A DNA stretch of 24,969 bases from an uncultured Solobacterium sp. (GTDB lineage: Bacteria > Bacillota_I > Bacilli_A > Erysipelotrichales > Erysipelotrichaceae), in contig URHY01000029.1 of NCBI GenBank assembly GCA_900547815.1, forward strand, positions 1-24,969, given 5' to 3'. This document shows positions 12,259 through 20,570 of this stretch, piece after piece (position 1 is the first letter of the stretch; the number at the start of each line of letters is the position of its first letter). The position numbers and the translations under genes were made by a program. The notes under the pieces are model-generated. The model was not told the origin of the DNA. It was given only the letters and a program-made list of their open reading frames with translations, and searched no databases.

Positions 12259-15040
12259 AATCCTTCATAATGATATATTCATAGGTTGGTGTGAAGTTTT
12301 GGTTGTTTTGAAGCTTATAGTACTGCATAAAAATGCGGGTCATAATATTTGGAATTTCTGATTCCATTGGTTGGGATAGAATAATCAAATATTGCATAGC
12401 ACTATAGCGTGTACAAACATCAACTTTTCGAATGTTTTTGTGGATGGCTTCACCCATATGTGTTAATGCTTCTTCAATTTCTTCAATGTATGGAAGTGTA
12501 TCTTGTACGGTTTCCATCGTAACCATAATTAGATAACAATTCCATTGATTGCGAACCATCAATTGATGGATATATTCATATTGTCGAGTGAATTCTCTAA
12601 AGTCTAGACTTAAAGCGCCTGTATAGCTTCCGCTTGTTTGTAGGGATTTTGCGATTAATTTTAAGTCTGCCGTATTATTGGATGTATTTTTATGTTGAAT
12701 CTGATTGTAGAAAGAATAGTTGTTTTTACCATTTTGTTTCACATAATATAAGGCTTTGTCAGCTTTTGAACAAGCATCTTCAAAATTATCATTTTTTGTG
12801 GTCATGAGCATACCGGCAGATAATGCGGCAAAGTGTGTTTCACTATCTTTTTCTATAGATTCTTTGAATTGCTTAATTAAATTTGAGATTGTGTTTTCAG
12901 TTTGTTCAGGACTAACATTAGGCAAAAAGAGTAGGAATTCATCCCCTCCCATACGACATGTGATTTTATCTAATGGAATGTCGAGTAATAATTTTCCTAA
13001 GCTTTTTAGTGCTCTATCTCCAGCTTTGTGTCCATAGACATCGTTGATTTTCTTTAGATTATCCATATCTAAAAAGATTAGGCATCCATTTGTTTTTTGC
13101 ATGGATGATGCAATCATTTTTTGTCCTACATTACGTACAGGAAGGCCTGTAAGGTAATCATAATTCTTAGTGCCTTCCTGATCTTGAATGGTGGATACAA
13201 CATCAGATATAAATTTATCAATAGTATTTTCATGGCTTTGAGTATTTTCGAGTTCTAAATTCAACAATGACTTATTATCCATAAGTTTAAGAAAGATTTC
13301 TGCAATTTCTGGATCAAATTGAGTGCCCGATTTTTTTTTGATTCGTTCTTTGATTTGTTCAAAACTAAGGGCATTACGATAGATTCTTCTTGAATTCATG
13401 GCATCGTAACTATCGGCAATAGCTATAATACGAGCTTGAATAGGAATTTCATTGCCTTTTAGTCCGTCGGGATAGCCTGAACCATCATAATGTTCATGAT
13501 GACTTCTTGTGACTTCATCTAAATGAGGAATAATCGTTACATCTTTTACTATATCTTGTCCGATGATGGTGTGTTGTTTGATTAAATTGAATTCTTCCTG
13601 TGTTAATTTGCCAGGCTTATTTAAAATTTGATCTGGAATACCAATCTTTCCAATGTCATGTAAATATGCGCAGCTTTTAATGTTTTGAATTTCATCTTTT
13701 GTCCAACCCAGACTTTTTGCGATAAGTGTAGCATATTGAGCAACACGCTTAGAATGGCCGCGCGTATATTCATCTTTGGCTTCAATGGTTGTAGAGAGTG
13801 TCTGCATCATTTGAAGTGTTATTTTTTTGTTTTCTTTCTTTTCAATTTCCAACTCCGTTTGATGGCGTTTTTCTTCTATGATATGAATCTTTTGGATGGT
13901 ACGAAAAATATTGGTGAAGAGCAATATAATCATGCCTATGCCAATAAAAATACCTGAAATAGTTGCGACAAAATAAACAGATACAGATTCAATGGCAACA
14001 CATACTAGGACTAGAAAGAGTCCAATCAATAGAATGTAGTCGGATTTTGTTTGTTTGTTTTTGCGTATGTATTGCATCAAATGAATGAATATTAGGATAA
14101 ACACAAAGACTAGTAGTAATTGTGCAACGGGCAACGTTTCAATGTAGTCTTTGACTTTAGTTAAATATAGAATGGAGGATATTGCGAAGTTTAAAAGTAT
14201 GATATATCCAATGTTTTGATAAAGTCTTCGATGTTTTCCGTTTTGAATATTGTCGGCATAGAAGAGCATAGGTAAAGGACTCAACATAATCATCACAAAA
14301 CAAAGGGATGCTAAGGCTGAAGCATTGGGAACTAGAATTTGTCGTATTTTGGATTCTCCAAGCATCCAGACTGAGCCCATAGCCATACACCATCCGAAGT
14401 ATTCCATGTCAAAGTTAGTGTGATAAACGTGTTTTAGGGCAATTCCAAATAGGATGGATGTAATGCCGAAAATAAGGATAAAGAAGGCAATCAATGTTGG
14501 AAGACCGTATTGGTTATATATGGCTTGCCAAATCTCGACTTGATTTCCACAATATATCTCATTCACAATGCCTGCATAATTAGGGGTATAGGTCGTTAAT
14601 TCAATGCGTAATGTTTTTTTTGCATCCTTATAAGATGTAGGACAAAAGACATATCGACTTGCTGAATTTTTGCCAGCCATTCGCGTATCTTTTGTGGAGT
14701 ATTGTGCACGCAATTTATTTCCTACATAAAATTTAACGTCTTGTAAAGAAGAACGAATCGCAAAAGCAGTTTTATCATAATCTTTTGGAAGTGTTGTGGT
14801 AATGACCATTGTTTGGCCTGGCATTATTTCATAAGTGCCTGGGACATCTATTTTTTGTTTAGAACCATCTTCTTTATTCCAGTAAAATGAGCCTGAATAT
14901 AGGATGGATTCAGATGGGTTGTTATATTTTTGCTCGTCTGCACCAAATATTTGCATGAAAAGGAACCATCCTAAAATTGCAGCCATTAAGATGTAGAAGA
15001 GGTATTTTATCGTTTGAAAGTTATGTTTTTGTATATGCAT
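12257..15040 (-). CDS. 7TM sensor with HD-GYP and GGDEF domains (cyclic-di-GMP turnover)
   Basis: A 927-residue membrane protein. One membrane helix (about 15-31) and an extracellular domain (to about 175) are followed by seven helices (181-383), a coiled linker, an HD-GYP phosphodiesterase domain (HD at 461-462 in YLHDIGKIGIPD; HHEHYDGSGYPDG at about 514-526), and a GGDEF cyclase domain (RMGGDEF, 698-702). Both active sites look intact, so it could make and break cyclic-di-GMP. The usual RxxD inhibitory site before GGDEF is absent (IPLD instead). The last ~130 residues resemble a second, degenerate GGDEF domain: RKVD, then RYSAMQY in place of RxGGDEF. HD-GYP ahead of GGDEF is the less common order. 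The ATG at 15040 has AAAGGA 8 nt before it, so I prefer it to the upstream TTG. Monocistronic. Confidence 0.9.
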   Translation of the reverse strand: MHIQKHNFQTIKYLFYILMAAILGWFLFMQIFGADEQKYNNPSESILYSGSFYWNKEDGSKQKIDVPGTYEIMPGQTMVITTTLPKDYDKTAFAIRSSLQDVKFYVGNKLRAQYSTKDTRMAGKNSASRYVFCPTSYKDAKKTLRIELTTYTPNYAGIVNEIYCGNQVEIWQAIYNQYGLPTLIAFFILIFGITSILFGIALKHVYHTNFDMEYFGWCMAMGSVWMLGESKIRQILVPNASALASLCFVMIMLSPLPMLFYADNIQNGKHRRLYQNIGYIILLNFAISSILYLTKVKDYIETLPVAQLLLVFVFILIFIHLMQYIRKNKQTKSDYILLIGLFLVLVCVAIESVSVYFVATISGIFIGIGMIILLFTNIFRTIQKIHIIEEKRHQTELEIEKKENKKITLQMMQTLSTTIEAKDEYTRGHSKRVAQYATLIAKSLGWTKDEIQNIKSCAYLHDIGKIGIPDQILNKPGKLTQEEFNLIKQHTIIGQDIVKDVTIIPHLDEVTRSHHEHYDGSGYPDGLKGNEIPIQARIIAIADSYDAMNSRRIYRNALSFEQIKERIKKKSGTQFDPEIAEIFLKLMDNKSLLNLELENTQSHENTIDKFISDVVSTIQDQEGTKNYDYLTGLPVRNVGQKMIASSMQKTNGCLIFLDMDNLKKINDVYGHKAGDRALKSLGKLLLDIPLDKITCRMGGDEFLLFLPNVSPEQTENTISNLIKQFKESIEKDSETHFAALSAGMLMTTKNDNFEDACSKADKALYYVKQNGKNNYSFYNQIQHKNTSNNTADLKLIAKSLQTSGSYTGALSLDFREFTRQYEYIHQLMVRNQWNCYLIMVTMETVQDTLPYIEEIEEALTHMGEAIHKNIRKVDVCTRYSAMQYLIILSQPMESEIPNIMTRIFMQYYKLQNNQNFTPTYEYIIMKD

Positions 15041-15101
15041 AAGCAAATTCCTTTCACTATATTTAGAGTAGTATTTTTTTTGAAATGGTGCAATAAAAAT
15101 G

Positions 15102-15130
15102 TTGACAAACCTAATGGAGCACTATAGAAT
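15102..15130 (+). promoter_or_regulatory. marR operon promoter
   Basis: Consensus TTGACA (15102-15107), 17-bp spacer, TAGAAT (15125-15130). Confidence 0.85.
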
Positions 15131-15131
15131 A

Positions 15132-15155
15132 TTATCGTTCTAAATAGAACGATAA
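15132..15155. promoter_or_regulatory. Palindromic operator of the marR operon
   Basis: A perfect inverted repeat: TTATCGTTCTA (15132-15142), AA, TAGAACGATAA (15145-15155). It begins 1 bp after the -10 box, covers the start of transcription and touches the ribosome binding site AAGGAG (15154-15159). This is the normal site and size for autorepression by a MarR dimer. Confidence 0.85.
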
Positions 15156-15166
15156 GGAGAATGCAT

Positions 15167-15595
15167 ATGCACTTTTGGGATGAACATAAAACGATAACGA
15201 GATATTATGAGATGAAAATGTCGGGAGTTTGTGAAAAACACAATTTAAGACAGTTGGAGTATGACATATTAATGTTTCTTTACAATAATCCAAAATACAA
15301 CACGGCTGCGGATATTGTTCGTATTCGTAAGTCAACAAAGTCTCATGTTTCCACTTCACTTAAAGTATTAGAAGATCGTGGCTTGATTGAAAGAAGAGTG
15401 GATTCAACAAATAAAAAACGTGTCACCATTCATTTGCTTCAACTGGCCAGTGAAGTAATTGAGGATGGTAAATGGGCGCAAAAGGAGTTTGCACAAGATA
15501 TGTTTGAGGGTCTTACTGAAGAAGAAATCAGAGTGTTTATGAATATATTTCAAAAAGTGTATAACAATGCAGAAAGGATGATTTCAAATGAGTAA
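15167..15595 (+). CDS. MarR-family transcriptional regulator
   Basis: A 142-residue winged-helix regulator. The DNA-reading region is visible: LRQLEYDILMFLYNNP, then the recognition helix with KSTKSHVSTSLKVLEDRGLI, then the wing ERRVDSTNKKRVTIHL. Helices at both ends form the dimer. MarR proteins repress nearby genes and let go when a small molecule or oxidation signal is sensed. AAGGAG (15154-15159) is 7 nt before the ATG at 15167 and only 1 nt before the one at 15161, so I take 15167. The perfect operator in its own promoter points to autorepression. The gene overlaps the membrane protein gene by 8 bp, which is therefore its likely target. Confidence 0.9.
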   Translation: MHFWDEHKTITRYYEMKMSGVCEKHNLRQLEYDILMFLYNNPKYNTAADIVRIRKSTKSHVSTSLKVLEDRGLIERRVDSTNKKRVTIHLLQLASEVIEDGKWAQKEFAQDMFEGLTEEEIRVFMNIFQKVYNNAERMISNE

Positions 15596-16268
15596 AACTA
15601 ACTATAAACCTAAAATGTCAGATTTGATGGAAGCAATTTTTGATGCTTGTTATTTGATTTTTGACTTAATTGCCGGAATCTTATTTTTTGTATATTCAAA
15701 AGGAAATTCATTATTTATTTTATATGGCGTATTAACATTAACATTATGTGGAGGAGATGCATTCCACTTGGTTCCTCGTATTAAAAGAGCTGTTTATGGA
15801 ACAAATGACAAAATCAAAAGACAACTTGGAATTGGATTGCAGGTATCTTCAATCACAATGACAGTATTCTATATTATCTTATTGTTTATCTGGAAATTAA
15901 CTTTCCCAACGCTTACAGCTCCACTTTGGATTGAAGCTTTGATTTGGATTTCAGCCATTATTCGTATCGTAGTATGTTTCTTACCACAAAATAACTGGAC
16001 TTCAGAAGAAGGAAACATGAAGCTTTCTGTAATTCGTAATGCCGTATTTGCGGTAACTGGAATTGGTGTAATTCTTTTATACGCGATTTCAGGAAATATG
16101 TATGATTTACACTTGAACCGTATGGTTGCAGCTATTATTATTTCGTTTGGTTGTTATATCCCGGTTACGTTGTGGTCTAAGACAAAGCCTAAGATTGGGT
16201 TATTGATGATTCCTAAGACTTGTGCTTATATGTGGGTCATTGTGATGGGATTGCAATTATTATTTTAG
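15588..16268 (+). CDS. Multi-pass membrane protein, MarR-controlled, unknown function
   Basis: A 226-residue protein that is mostly membrane helices; I count about seven (near 18-36, 40-57, 84-104, 111-130, 146-165, 178-196, 205-225). Short loops carry charged residues such as PRIKRAVYGTNDKIKRQ. It has no transporter signature I recognise and is too short for a standard drug pump, although its control by a MarR regulator suggests export, sensing or envelope adaptation. Its start overlaps marR by 8 bp, with AAAGGATG as ribosome binding site inside marR, so the two are co-translated. A rho-independent terminator ends the unit 10 bp after the stop. Confidence 0.8.
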   Translation: MSKTNYKPKMSDLMEAIFDACYLIFDLIAGILFFVYSKGNSLFILYGVLTLTLCGGDAFHLVPRIKRAVYGTNDKIKRQLGIGLQVSSITMTVFYIILLFIWKLTFPTLTAPLWIEALIWISAIIRIVVCFLPQNNWTSEEGNMKLSVIRNAVFAVTGIGVILLYAISGNMYDLHLNRMVAAIIISFGCYIPVTLWSKTKPKIGLLMIPKTCAYMWVIVMGLQLLF

Positions 16269-16277
16269 AATTTCTTC

Positions 16278-16306
16278 AAGAGAACGCTTACTCGACGTTC
16301 TCTTTT
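16278..16306 (+). terminator. Terminator of the marR operon
   Basis: GAGAACG (16279-16285) pairs with CGTTCTC (16295-16301), followed by TTTTT. Confidence 0.85.
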
Positions 16307-16335
16307 TCTATATGAATTTAGAAATTTAGAGCATC

Positions 16336-16380
16336 TAATTCAATGAAAATAGGTCATTTTAGATCAAATAGGAACAATCG
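16336..16380. repeat. Conserved block upstream of cassette 3
   Basis: About 45 bp starting near TCAATGAAAATAGG and ending AGGAACAATCG. Also found at 16757-16803 and 20799-20846, each time upstream of a peptide cassette. Probably non-coding. Confidence 0.65.
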
Positions 16381-16406
16381 TTACAAACTTATTGGAATTC
16401 ACAATA

Positions 16407-16429
16407 CTTTCACATTGGACATTTATAAT
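16407..16429 (+). promoter_or_regulatory. Promoter block of peptide cassette 3
   Basis: CTTTCACATTG, 6 bp, TATAAT (16424-16429). The leader motif CTACTGGATGTAGT follows at 16439. Confidence 0.6.
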
Positions 16430-16528
16430 AGGAATTGGCTACTGGATGTAGTAACGGTGAACCCTCTGAATAAAAAGGATGATATCTTGAGTTCTCAAAG
16501 ATTCCGATTTTGTACAAGGACGTGTTTT

Positions 16529-16630
16529 ATGTATATTTATCTGTACATTGATGTTGCCATGAGTTTAATGGCACTAGTAGAAATACTTAGAATTACATTA
16601 TTGATTATAGAAAAATGTAAAAAACACTAG
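16529..16630 (+). CDS. Cassette 3 hydrophobic peptide, putative type I toxin (33 residues)
   Basis: It starts MYIYLYIDVAMSLMALVEIL and ends IEKCKKH: one membrane span and a basic tail, like the other copies. The ribosome binding site is weaker than in the rest (AAGGA, 8 nt before the ATG, where other copies have AGGAGG), so this copy may be poorly translated. A ~100-nt leader separates the promoter from the ATG. Reading the frame further upstream gives a longer ORF, but that part lies over the promoter and leader shared by all copies and is not protein-like. Confidence 0.7.
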   Translation: MYIYLYIDVAMSLMALVEILRITLLIIEKCKKH

Positions 16631-16745
16631 TTCACCTGACCAAAGAATGAAACTAGTGTCTTTACATTAGATAAATTCAGAGGAACCACTGTATCCAGTA
16701 GTCTTTCTGTATGATTATTAAACAATTGATATATATAAAAGTCAA
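16618..16745 (-). ncRNA. Putative antitoxin small RNA of cassette 3 with its promoter
   Basis: Promoter on the minus strand: TTGACT (16745-16740), 17 bp, TTTAAT (16722-16717). The RNA would start near 16710, carry CTACTGGATACAGT (16701-16688) close to its 5' end and stop at the shared hairpin with a U-rich end near 16618. Confidence 0.6.
16624..16659. terminator. Shared bidirectional terminator, cassette 3
   Basis: ACACTAGTT (16624-16632) pairs with AACTAGTGT (16651-16659). T6 follows on the minus strand. Confidence 0.75.
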
Positions 16746-16756
16746 GTTGAATCCTA

Positions 16757-16803
16757 TCTAATTCAATGAAAATTAGTCGTTTTAGATGAAGTAGGAACAA
16801 TCG
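16757..16803. repeat. Conserved block upstream of decayed cassette 4
   Basis: Second copy of the block at 16336-16380. Here it runs straight into the middle of a leader, so the promoter and CTACTGG motif are deleted. Confidence 0.6.
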
Positions 16804-16881
16804 CAACAAATTTACGGGAATTAAAAATGATATCTGTTTGTGTTCTTTACAGATCCTTCAATTTTTTTGTAGGAGAAGATG

Positions 16882-16984
16882 ATGTATATATATTGATGTT
16901 GCCATGATTTTAATGGCACTAGTAGAAATACTAAGAATTACATTGATTATCATAGAAAAATGTAAAAGACACTCGTTCGTGTAA
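16882..16984 (+). pseudogene. Cassette 4: decayed copy of the hydrophobic peptide
   Basis: The peptide remains readable (IDVAMILMALVEIL ... IEKCKRH), but a small deletion near the start puts the ATG at 16882 out of frame and it stops after four codons. The stop codon at the normal end is also lost, adding SFV before TAA at 16982. The promoter, the CTACTGG leader motif and the whole small-RNA side are missing. Silencing of the peptide together with loss of its small RNA is what a toxin-antitoxin pair predicts. Confidence 0.75.
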
Positions 16985-16996
16985 ATGAGTGTCTTT
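16965..16996. terminator. Retained terminator of cassette 4
   Basis: AAAGACACTC (16965-16974) pairs perfectly with GAGTGTCTTT (16987-16996). Relative to the other copies the stem has changed on both sides (CTAGT lost, CTC/GAG kept paired). It now lies just after the SWIM gene stop on the minus strand and probably ends that operon. Confidence 0.65.
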
Positions 16997-17002
16997 AATG
17001 TA

Positions 17003-17734
17003 TTACTTTAATCCAAATAATGTTTCGATACAAGAATCATCCATTACACGATCTGTTGGTGGCATGTTGGCGTGTTCTAGTAGTGAGTCTACGTGGTCCT
17101 TGATGGTTACGTCTACAAGTTTATTGACATCGATTCCTCTGAGCTCAAAGAATAAAAACGGGTTTTCATCAAGTTTAGTTCCAATTCCGTAGAGTACGGC
17201 AGCAACGTGCTTGCACATTAAGGCCCAGTCGGGGCAGCTGCAGTTGAAGCTAATTTCTCTTTGGCTTGGGAAGAGTCCGTTTTCGGATAGGAATATTTCT
17301 TTTAAACTTTCTGGGAATTGTCCGTTCACAAGTTCTTGTAAGTTTTGGATTTGTGAACTACATTTTTCAATGATGTCTTCACAAATTTCTTCTTTTAGTG
17401 GACTGATATTGATTTCCACTTTGTATGGTGTTTTTCTTGTACCTTGTACACGGGCTTTTACTTTACCCTTAACAATTTGTAAGTCCACAACAGCACCGGA
17501 ACGAACATATCTTTTTCCTCGTTCGATGCGACTGGCATAATCAGCATATTGTTCGATATTTTTACACCAGGCCATGCCCCACCAGCTTATTGCAATTTGC
17601 CTTCCGTCCACAATAATGGGATGCATTTCTTTTCCTTTGTTTTTTGCGTTTTTAACACTTTCTTGTGCTTTTTTTTGTAATTCTTCTACGCTCATTTGCG
17701 AATATTGCATGCTTGCTGTCCAATATTTTGCCAT
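17003..17734 (-). CDS. SWIM zinc-finger protein
   Basis: A 243-residue protein whose SWIM motif (CxCx(n)CxH) is clear near residues 164-176: FNCSCPDWALMCKHVAAVLY. SWIM domains bind zinc and contact DNA or protein. The N-terminal part, with WWGMAWCKNIEQYADYASRIERG, is the usual partner region in bacterial SWIM proteins. It follows the SNF2 gene by 3 bp in one operon, a pairing widespread in Bacillota, and presumably acts with that ATPase. The start ATG at 17734 directly follows the SNF2 stop. The pathway is not known; DNA repair or chromosome remodelling is the usual guess. It ends just before the terminator kept from decayed cassette 4. Confidence 0.88.
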   Translation of the reverse strand: MAKYWTASMQYSQMSVEELQKKAQESVKNAKNKGKEMHPIIVDGRQIAISWWGMAWCKNIEQYADYASRIERGKRYVRSGAVVDLQIVKGKVKARVQGTRKTPYKVEINISPLKEEICEDIIEKCSSQIQNLQELVNGQFPESLKEIFLSENGLFPSQREISFNCSCPDWALMCKHVAAVLYGIGTKLDENPFLFFELRGIDVNKLVDVTIKDHVDSLLEHANMPPTDRVMDDSCIETLFGLK

Positions 17735-17737
17735 AAT

Positions 17738-20317
17738 CTACACATCCAATCTTAATAAGTCCATTAGTTCGTTTGTATCTAGTTCAGTAATCCATTTTTC
17801 TTGGCTAGAGGCAAGAATGGAATTTGCGAGTTCTTGTTTAGACTCAATTAATTTATCAATTTTTTCTTCAATAGTTCCATTTGAAACAAGTTTATGAACA
17901 AAGACTTCTTTGGTTTGTCCAATACGATATGCACGATCGCTCGCTTGATTTTCTACGGCTGGGTTCCACCAACGGTCAAAGTGAATGACGTGGTTGGCAG
18001 CTGTTAGATTGAGTCCGGTTCCGGCTGCTTTTAACGATAATACGATATATGGAACGTATGTATTTTCGTCATTAAATTTTTCAACGATTTCAGTACGCTT
18101 TTTAGCTGGAATACCACCATGAATAATATATCCCTTCTTATGGAAGATAGATTCTAGGTATTGGGATAGGGGTTCGCACATTTCTTTATATTGTGTAAAT
18201 ACCAATACTCTTTCCCTTTTCTCATAGATGGTTTCACACAACTCTTTCAACATCGCATATTTTCCACTGTCCTTTGGATTGTAGTTGGTATCATGAATAA
18301 ATTGGTCTGGGTGATTACAGATTTGTTTCAATTTCGTCAATAACGCAATCACAATACCTCTTCTTTGAAGTCCAGTGGATTCCAATATTTTTTGTTCTGC
18401 TTTATCAACTTCCTTGCGATACAAAACGACTTGTCGTTTGGACAAATCCACATGTTCTGTGATTTCCATTTTGTCTGGTAAATCTGAAATGATTGTTTTA
18501 TCTGTTTTTAGACGTCTTAAAATGAATGGGGAAACCATCATTTTTAATTTTGTCATATATTCAGGATAGGCTTGTACTTTCTTTGCGTATTCCTTAAATT
18601 CAGATGCACTACCTAATAATCCTTTATTTAAGAAGTCAAATAGTGACCATAAATTGGATAGGTCATTTTCAATCGGTGTACCTGTCATTGCGATGCGCAT
18701 ATGGCTGGGAATCTTTTTAATAGCACGTGTTTGTTTGGTTGCCGGATTTTTAATGGCTTGTGCCTCATCTAAAATCAAACAGTCCCATACTCTTTCTTGT
18801 AAAAATACATTGCGTAATGCCATCCCATAGGTTGTTATAGTGATAAATGTGTCTTCATGTACAATATTGTTTTTTCCGTGAAGGATATAATATGGCATTT
18901 TAGGTGCAAAGCGATCTATTTCTTTTGACCAGTTTCCTAGTAGGGATGCAGGAACAATCAATAATACATGTCCATCTTTCTTTTTTTCATACATCTTCTC
19001 TAAAAAAGAAATGACTTGAAGTGTTTTTCCTAGACCCATATCGTCGGCAAGGCATGCGCCAAAGCCTAAATCATTCATTTGATTTAACCAATTGTATCCA
19101 CTCTTTTGATAAGGGCGTAGTGTTGCGTTTAAATATTTTGGTTGAGCTTTGCTTTTGATTTTTGAAGGATTCTTCAATTTGCCTAAAATATCCCTTAGCC
19201 ATTTTCCATTTGATATTTGTATACCCATATCGACATCAATATCATCGTCATTTGACATATATGTTTTTGTCAAAGCTTCCTTTAAAGTAATAGTTCCATC
19301 ATATTGTTCCATTTGTTCAAGAAGTTGTTGAAGCTTGTTATGATTAATTTCTACCCATTGACCTTTTAACCATGCAAGGCCTTCTTCCATTTTTAAAAGT
19401 TCACTAATTTCTTTCTTTGTAAGGGCATGACCATTAACAATTAGAGATGGTTGTAAGGATAGTATGGAGTCAAAGCCAAACATGGATGGCTTGGTATCTC
19501 CAATATTCACATTGATTTTTACAGAAGAATACTTTTTCTTCCACCAATTTGGTACTCTACACTTAATGCCACAAGCCTCAATGTCAGGCACACTCTTTAA
19601 TAGGGAATAGGCTTCTTTACTTGTCAATTTGATGGGATGAAATAAATCACCTGTTTCCATATATTGGGCAATCAAAGTATTCTTTTGAGCTACTACATTT
19701 AGGCAGGATAATAAATTCAATAATTGTTCTTGATCATTTTTATATTCGACGAGTGCATGTTTTAGTGGCATATGAACAATTCGATTTTCTTTGTCTTTTG
19801 TGGCATACGTCGCTAAAAACGCAAATGGAAAGTCTATATCTTCTTCGTTTTCGACTAAATGAAAATAGATTCGTTTTGCGACTTTTAAATCTTGGGATTT
19901 TTCCTGAAGATACATTTGAACTGTACCTTTATACGATTTCATATCCAAACAGAATTGATTATTTAACTTTTCAAATAAGTTTTGAATCCACTTTTCATCA
20001 ATGAATTCTGTACCAATCGCAAAAGGAATAATAGACATTAAATATTCTAAGTCTTCATTGGATGGTTCTACCTTTGTATCTTCTCTAGCTACTTCTAGTT
20101 CAGGTCGATTACTTAAAAGTTCAATGAATTTCAATGATAGTTGATACAAATAAAAAGCACTAGGCGTCAATCCCTTTAGATTGTTTTCAAATCCCAATTC
20201 ATAAAGTGCCAAATATTTGTCTTTTTTGAATGATTTAGCCCATTTTGAAGTATTCTCTTCTTTTGTTTCATCAATATGAAATCCGTTTTTTGTAAATATA
20301 AAATTAATTTTTTCCAT
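17738..20317 (-). CDS. SNF2-family DNA-dependent ATPase
   Basis: An 859-residue protein of the bacterial SNF2 (Swi2/Snf2, helicase superfamily 2) group, which moves along DNA to remodel protein-DNA complexes. The first ~390 residues are the bacterial SNF2-associated N-terminal domain. The motor follows: YQKSGYNWL, Walker A DDMGLGKT, Walker B LILDEAQAIKNP, motif III MTGTPIEN, then the second lobe with HFDRWWNPAVENQASDR and AYRIGQ (motifs V and VI), all intact. I chose the ATG at 20317 because AAGGA lies about 10 nt upstream and the residues before it (from 20380) are not conserved in character and lack a ribosome binding site. Operon with the SWIM gene. Both flanks carry pairs of peptide/small-RNA cassettes. 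Confidence 0.88.
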   Translation of the reverse strand: MEKINFIFTKNGFHIDETKEENTSKWAKSFKKDKYLALYELGFENNLKGLTPSAFYLYQLSLKFIELLSNRPELEVAREDTKVEPSNEDLEYLMSIIPFAIGTEFIDEKWIQNLFEKLNNQFCLDMKSYKGTVQMYLQEKSQDLKVAKRIYFHLVENEEDIDFPFAFLATYATKDKENRIVHMPLKHALVEYKNDQEQLLNLLSCLNVVAQKNTLIAQYMETGDLFHPIKLTSKEAYSLLKSVPDIEACGIKCRVPNWWKKKYSSVKINVNIGDTKPSMFGFDSILSLQPSLIVNGHALTKKEISELLKMEEGLAWLKGQWVEINHNKLQQLLEQMEQYDGTITLKEALTKTYMSNDDDIDVDMGIQISNGKWLRDILGKLKNPSKIKSKAQPKYLNATLRPYQKSGYNWLNQMNDLGFGACLADDMGLGKTLQVISFLEKMYEKKKDGHVLLIVPASLLGNWSKEIDRFAPKMPYYILHGKNNIVHEDTFITITTYGMALRNVFLQERVWDCLILDEAQAIKNPATKQTRAIKKIPSHMRIAMTGTPIENDLSNLWSLFDFLNKGLLGSASEFKEYAKKVQAYPEYMTKLKMMVSPFILRRLKTDKTIISDLPDKMEITEHVDLSKRQVVLYRKEVDKAEQKILESTGLQRRGIVIALLTKLKQICNHPDQFIHDTNYNPKDSGKYAMLKELCETIYEKRERVLVFTQYKEMCEPLSQYLESIFHKKGYIIHGGIPAKKRTEIVEKFNDENTYVPYIVLSLKAAGTGLNLTAANHVIHFDRWWNPAVENQASDRAYRIGQTKEVFVHKLVSNGTIEEKIDKLIESKQELANSILASSQEKWITELDTNELMDLLRLDV

Positions 20318-20440
20318 ACACTGTTTGTCCTTCGTCTTATTGCCTTTATATATTTTAGCATATACATAATTGATAAACATATCAATAATGCTTTAAATGA
20401 AGGAAAAATGTTTTTTAGAAATCTTTGCGATTTAATAATG

Positions 20441-20463
20441 TTTTCACATTGAAGTTTTATAAT
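20441..20463 (+). promoter_or_regulatory. Promoter block of peptide cassette 5
   Basis: TTTTCACATTG, 6 bp, TATAAT (20458-20463). A longer upstream block (20405-20440) is shared with cassette 7. Confidence 0.6.
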
Positions 20464-20570
20464 GGAAATTGGCTACTGGATGTAGTAACGTCTACCCTTG
20501 GAATTAAAAATGATATCTGCTTGCGTTCTCGCAAGATCCTTCTATTTTTTTGTAAGAGGAGGAGATGTCT

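Noticed and set aside
16343..16528. A 95-residue ORF that runs in frame into the cassette 3 peptide
   Set aside because: The upstream part overlies the promoter and leader conserved as DNA in other copies, where the same frame is not open. The peptide ATG has its own (weak) ribosome binding site.
16439..16701. Peptide cassettes as insertion sequences bounded by inverted repeats
   Set aside because: The repeats lie inside both transcripts just after their promoters rather than at the element edge, there is no target duplication and no transposase; conserved sequence extends beyond them.
20318..20380. N-terminal extension of the SNF2 protein to 20380
   Set aside because: No ribosome binding site before 20380, while AAGGA precedes the ATG at 20317.
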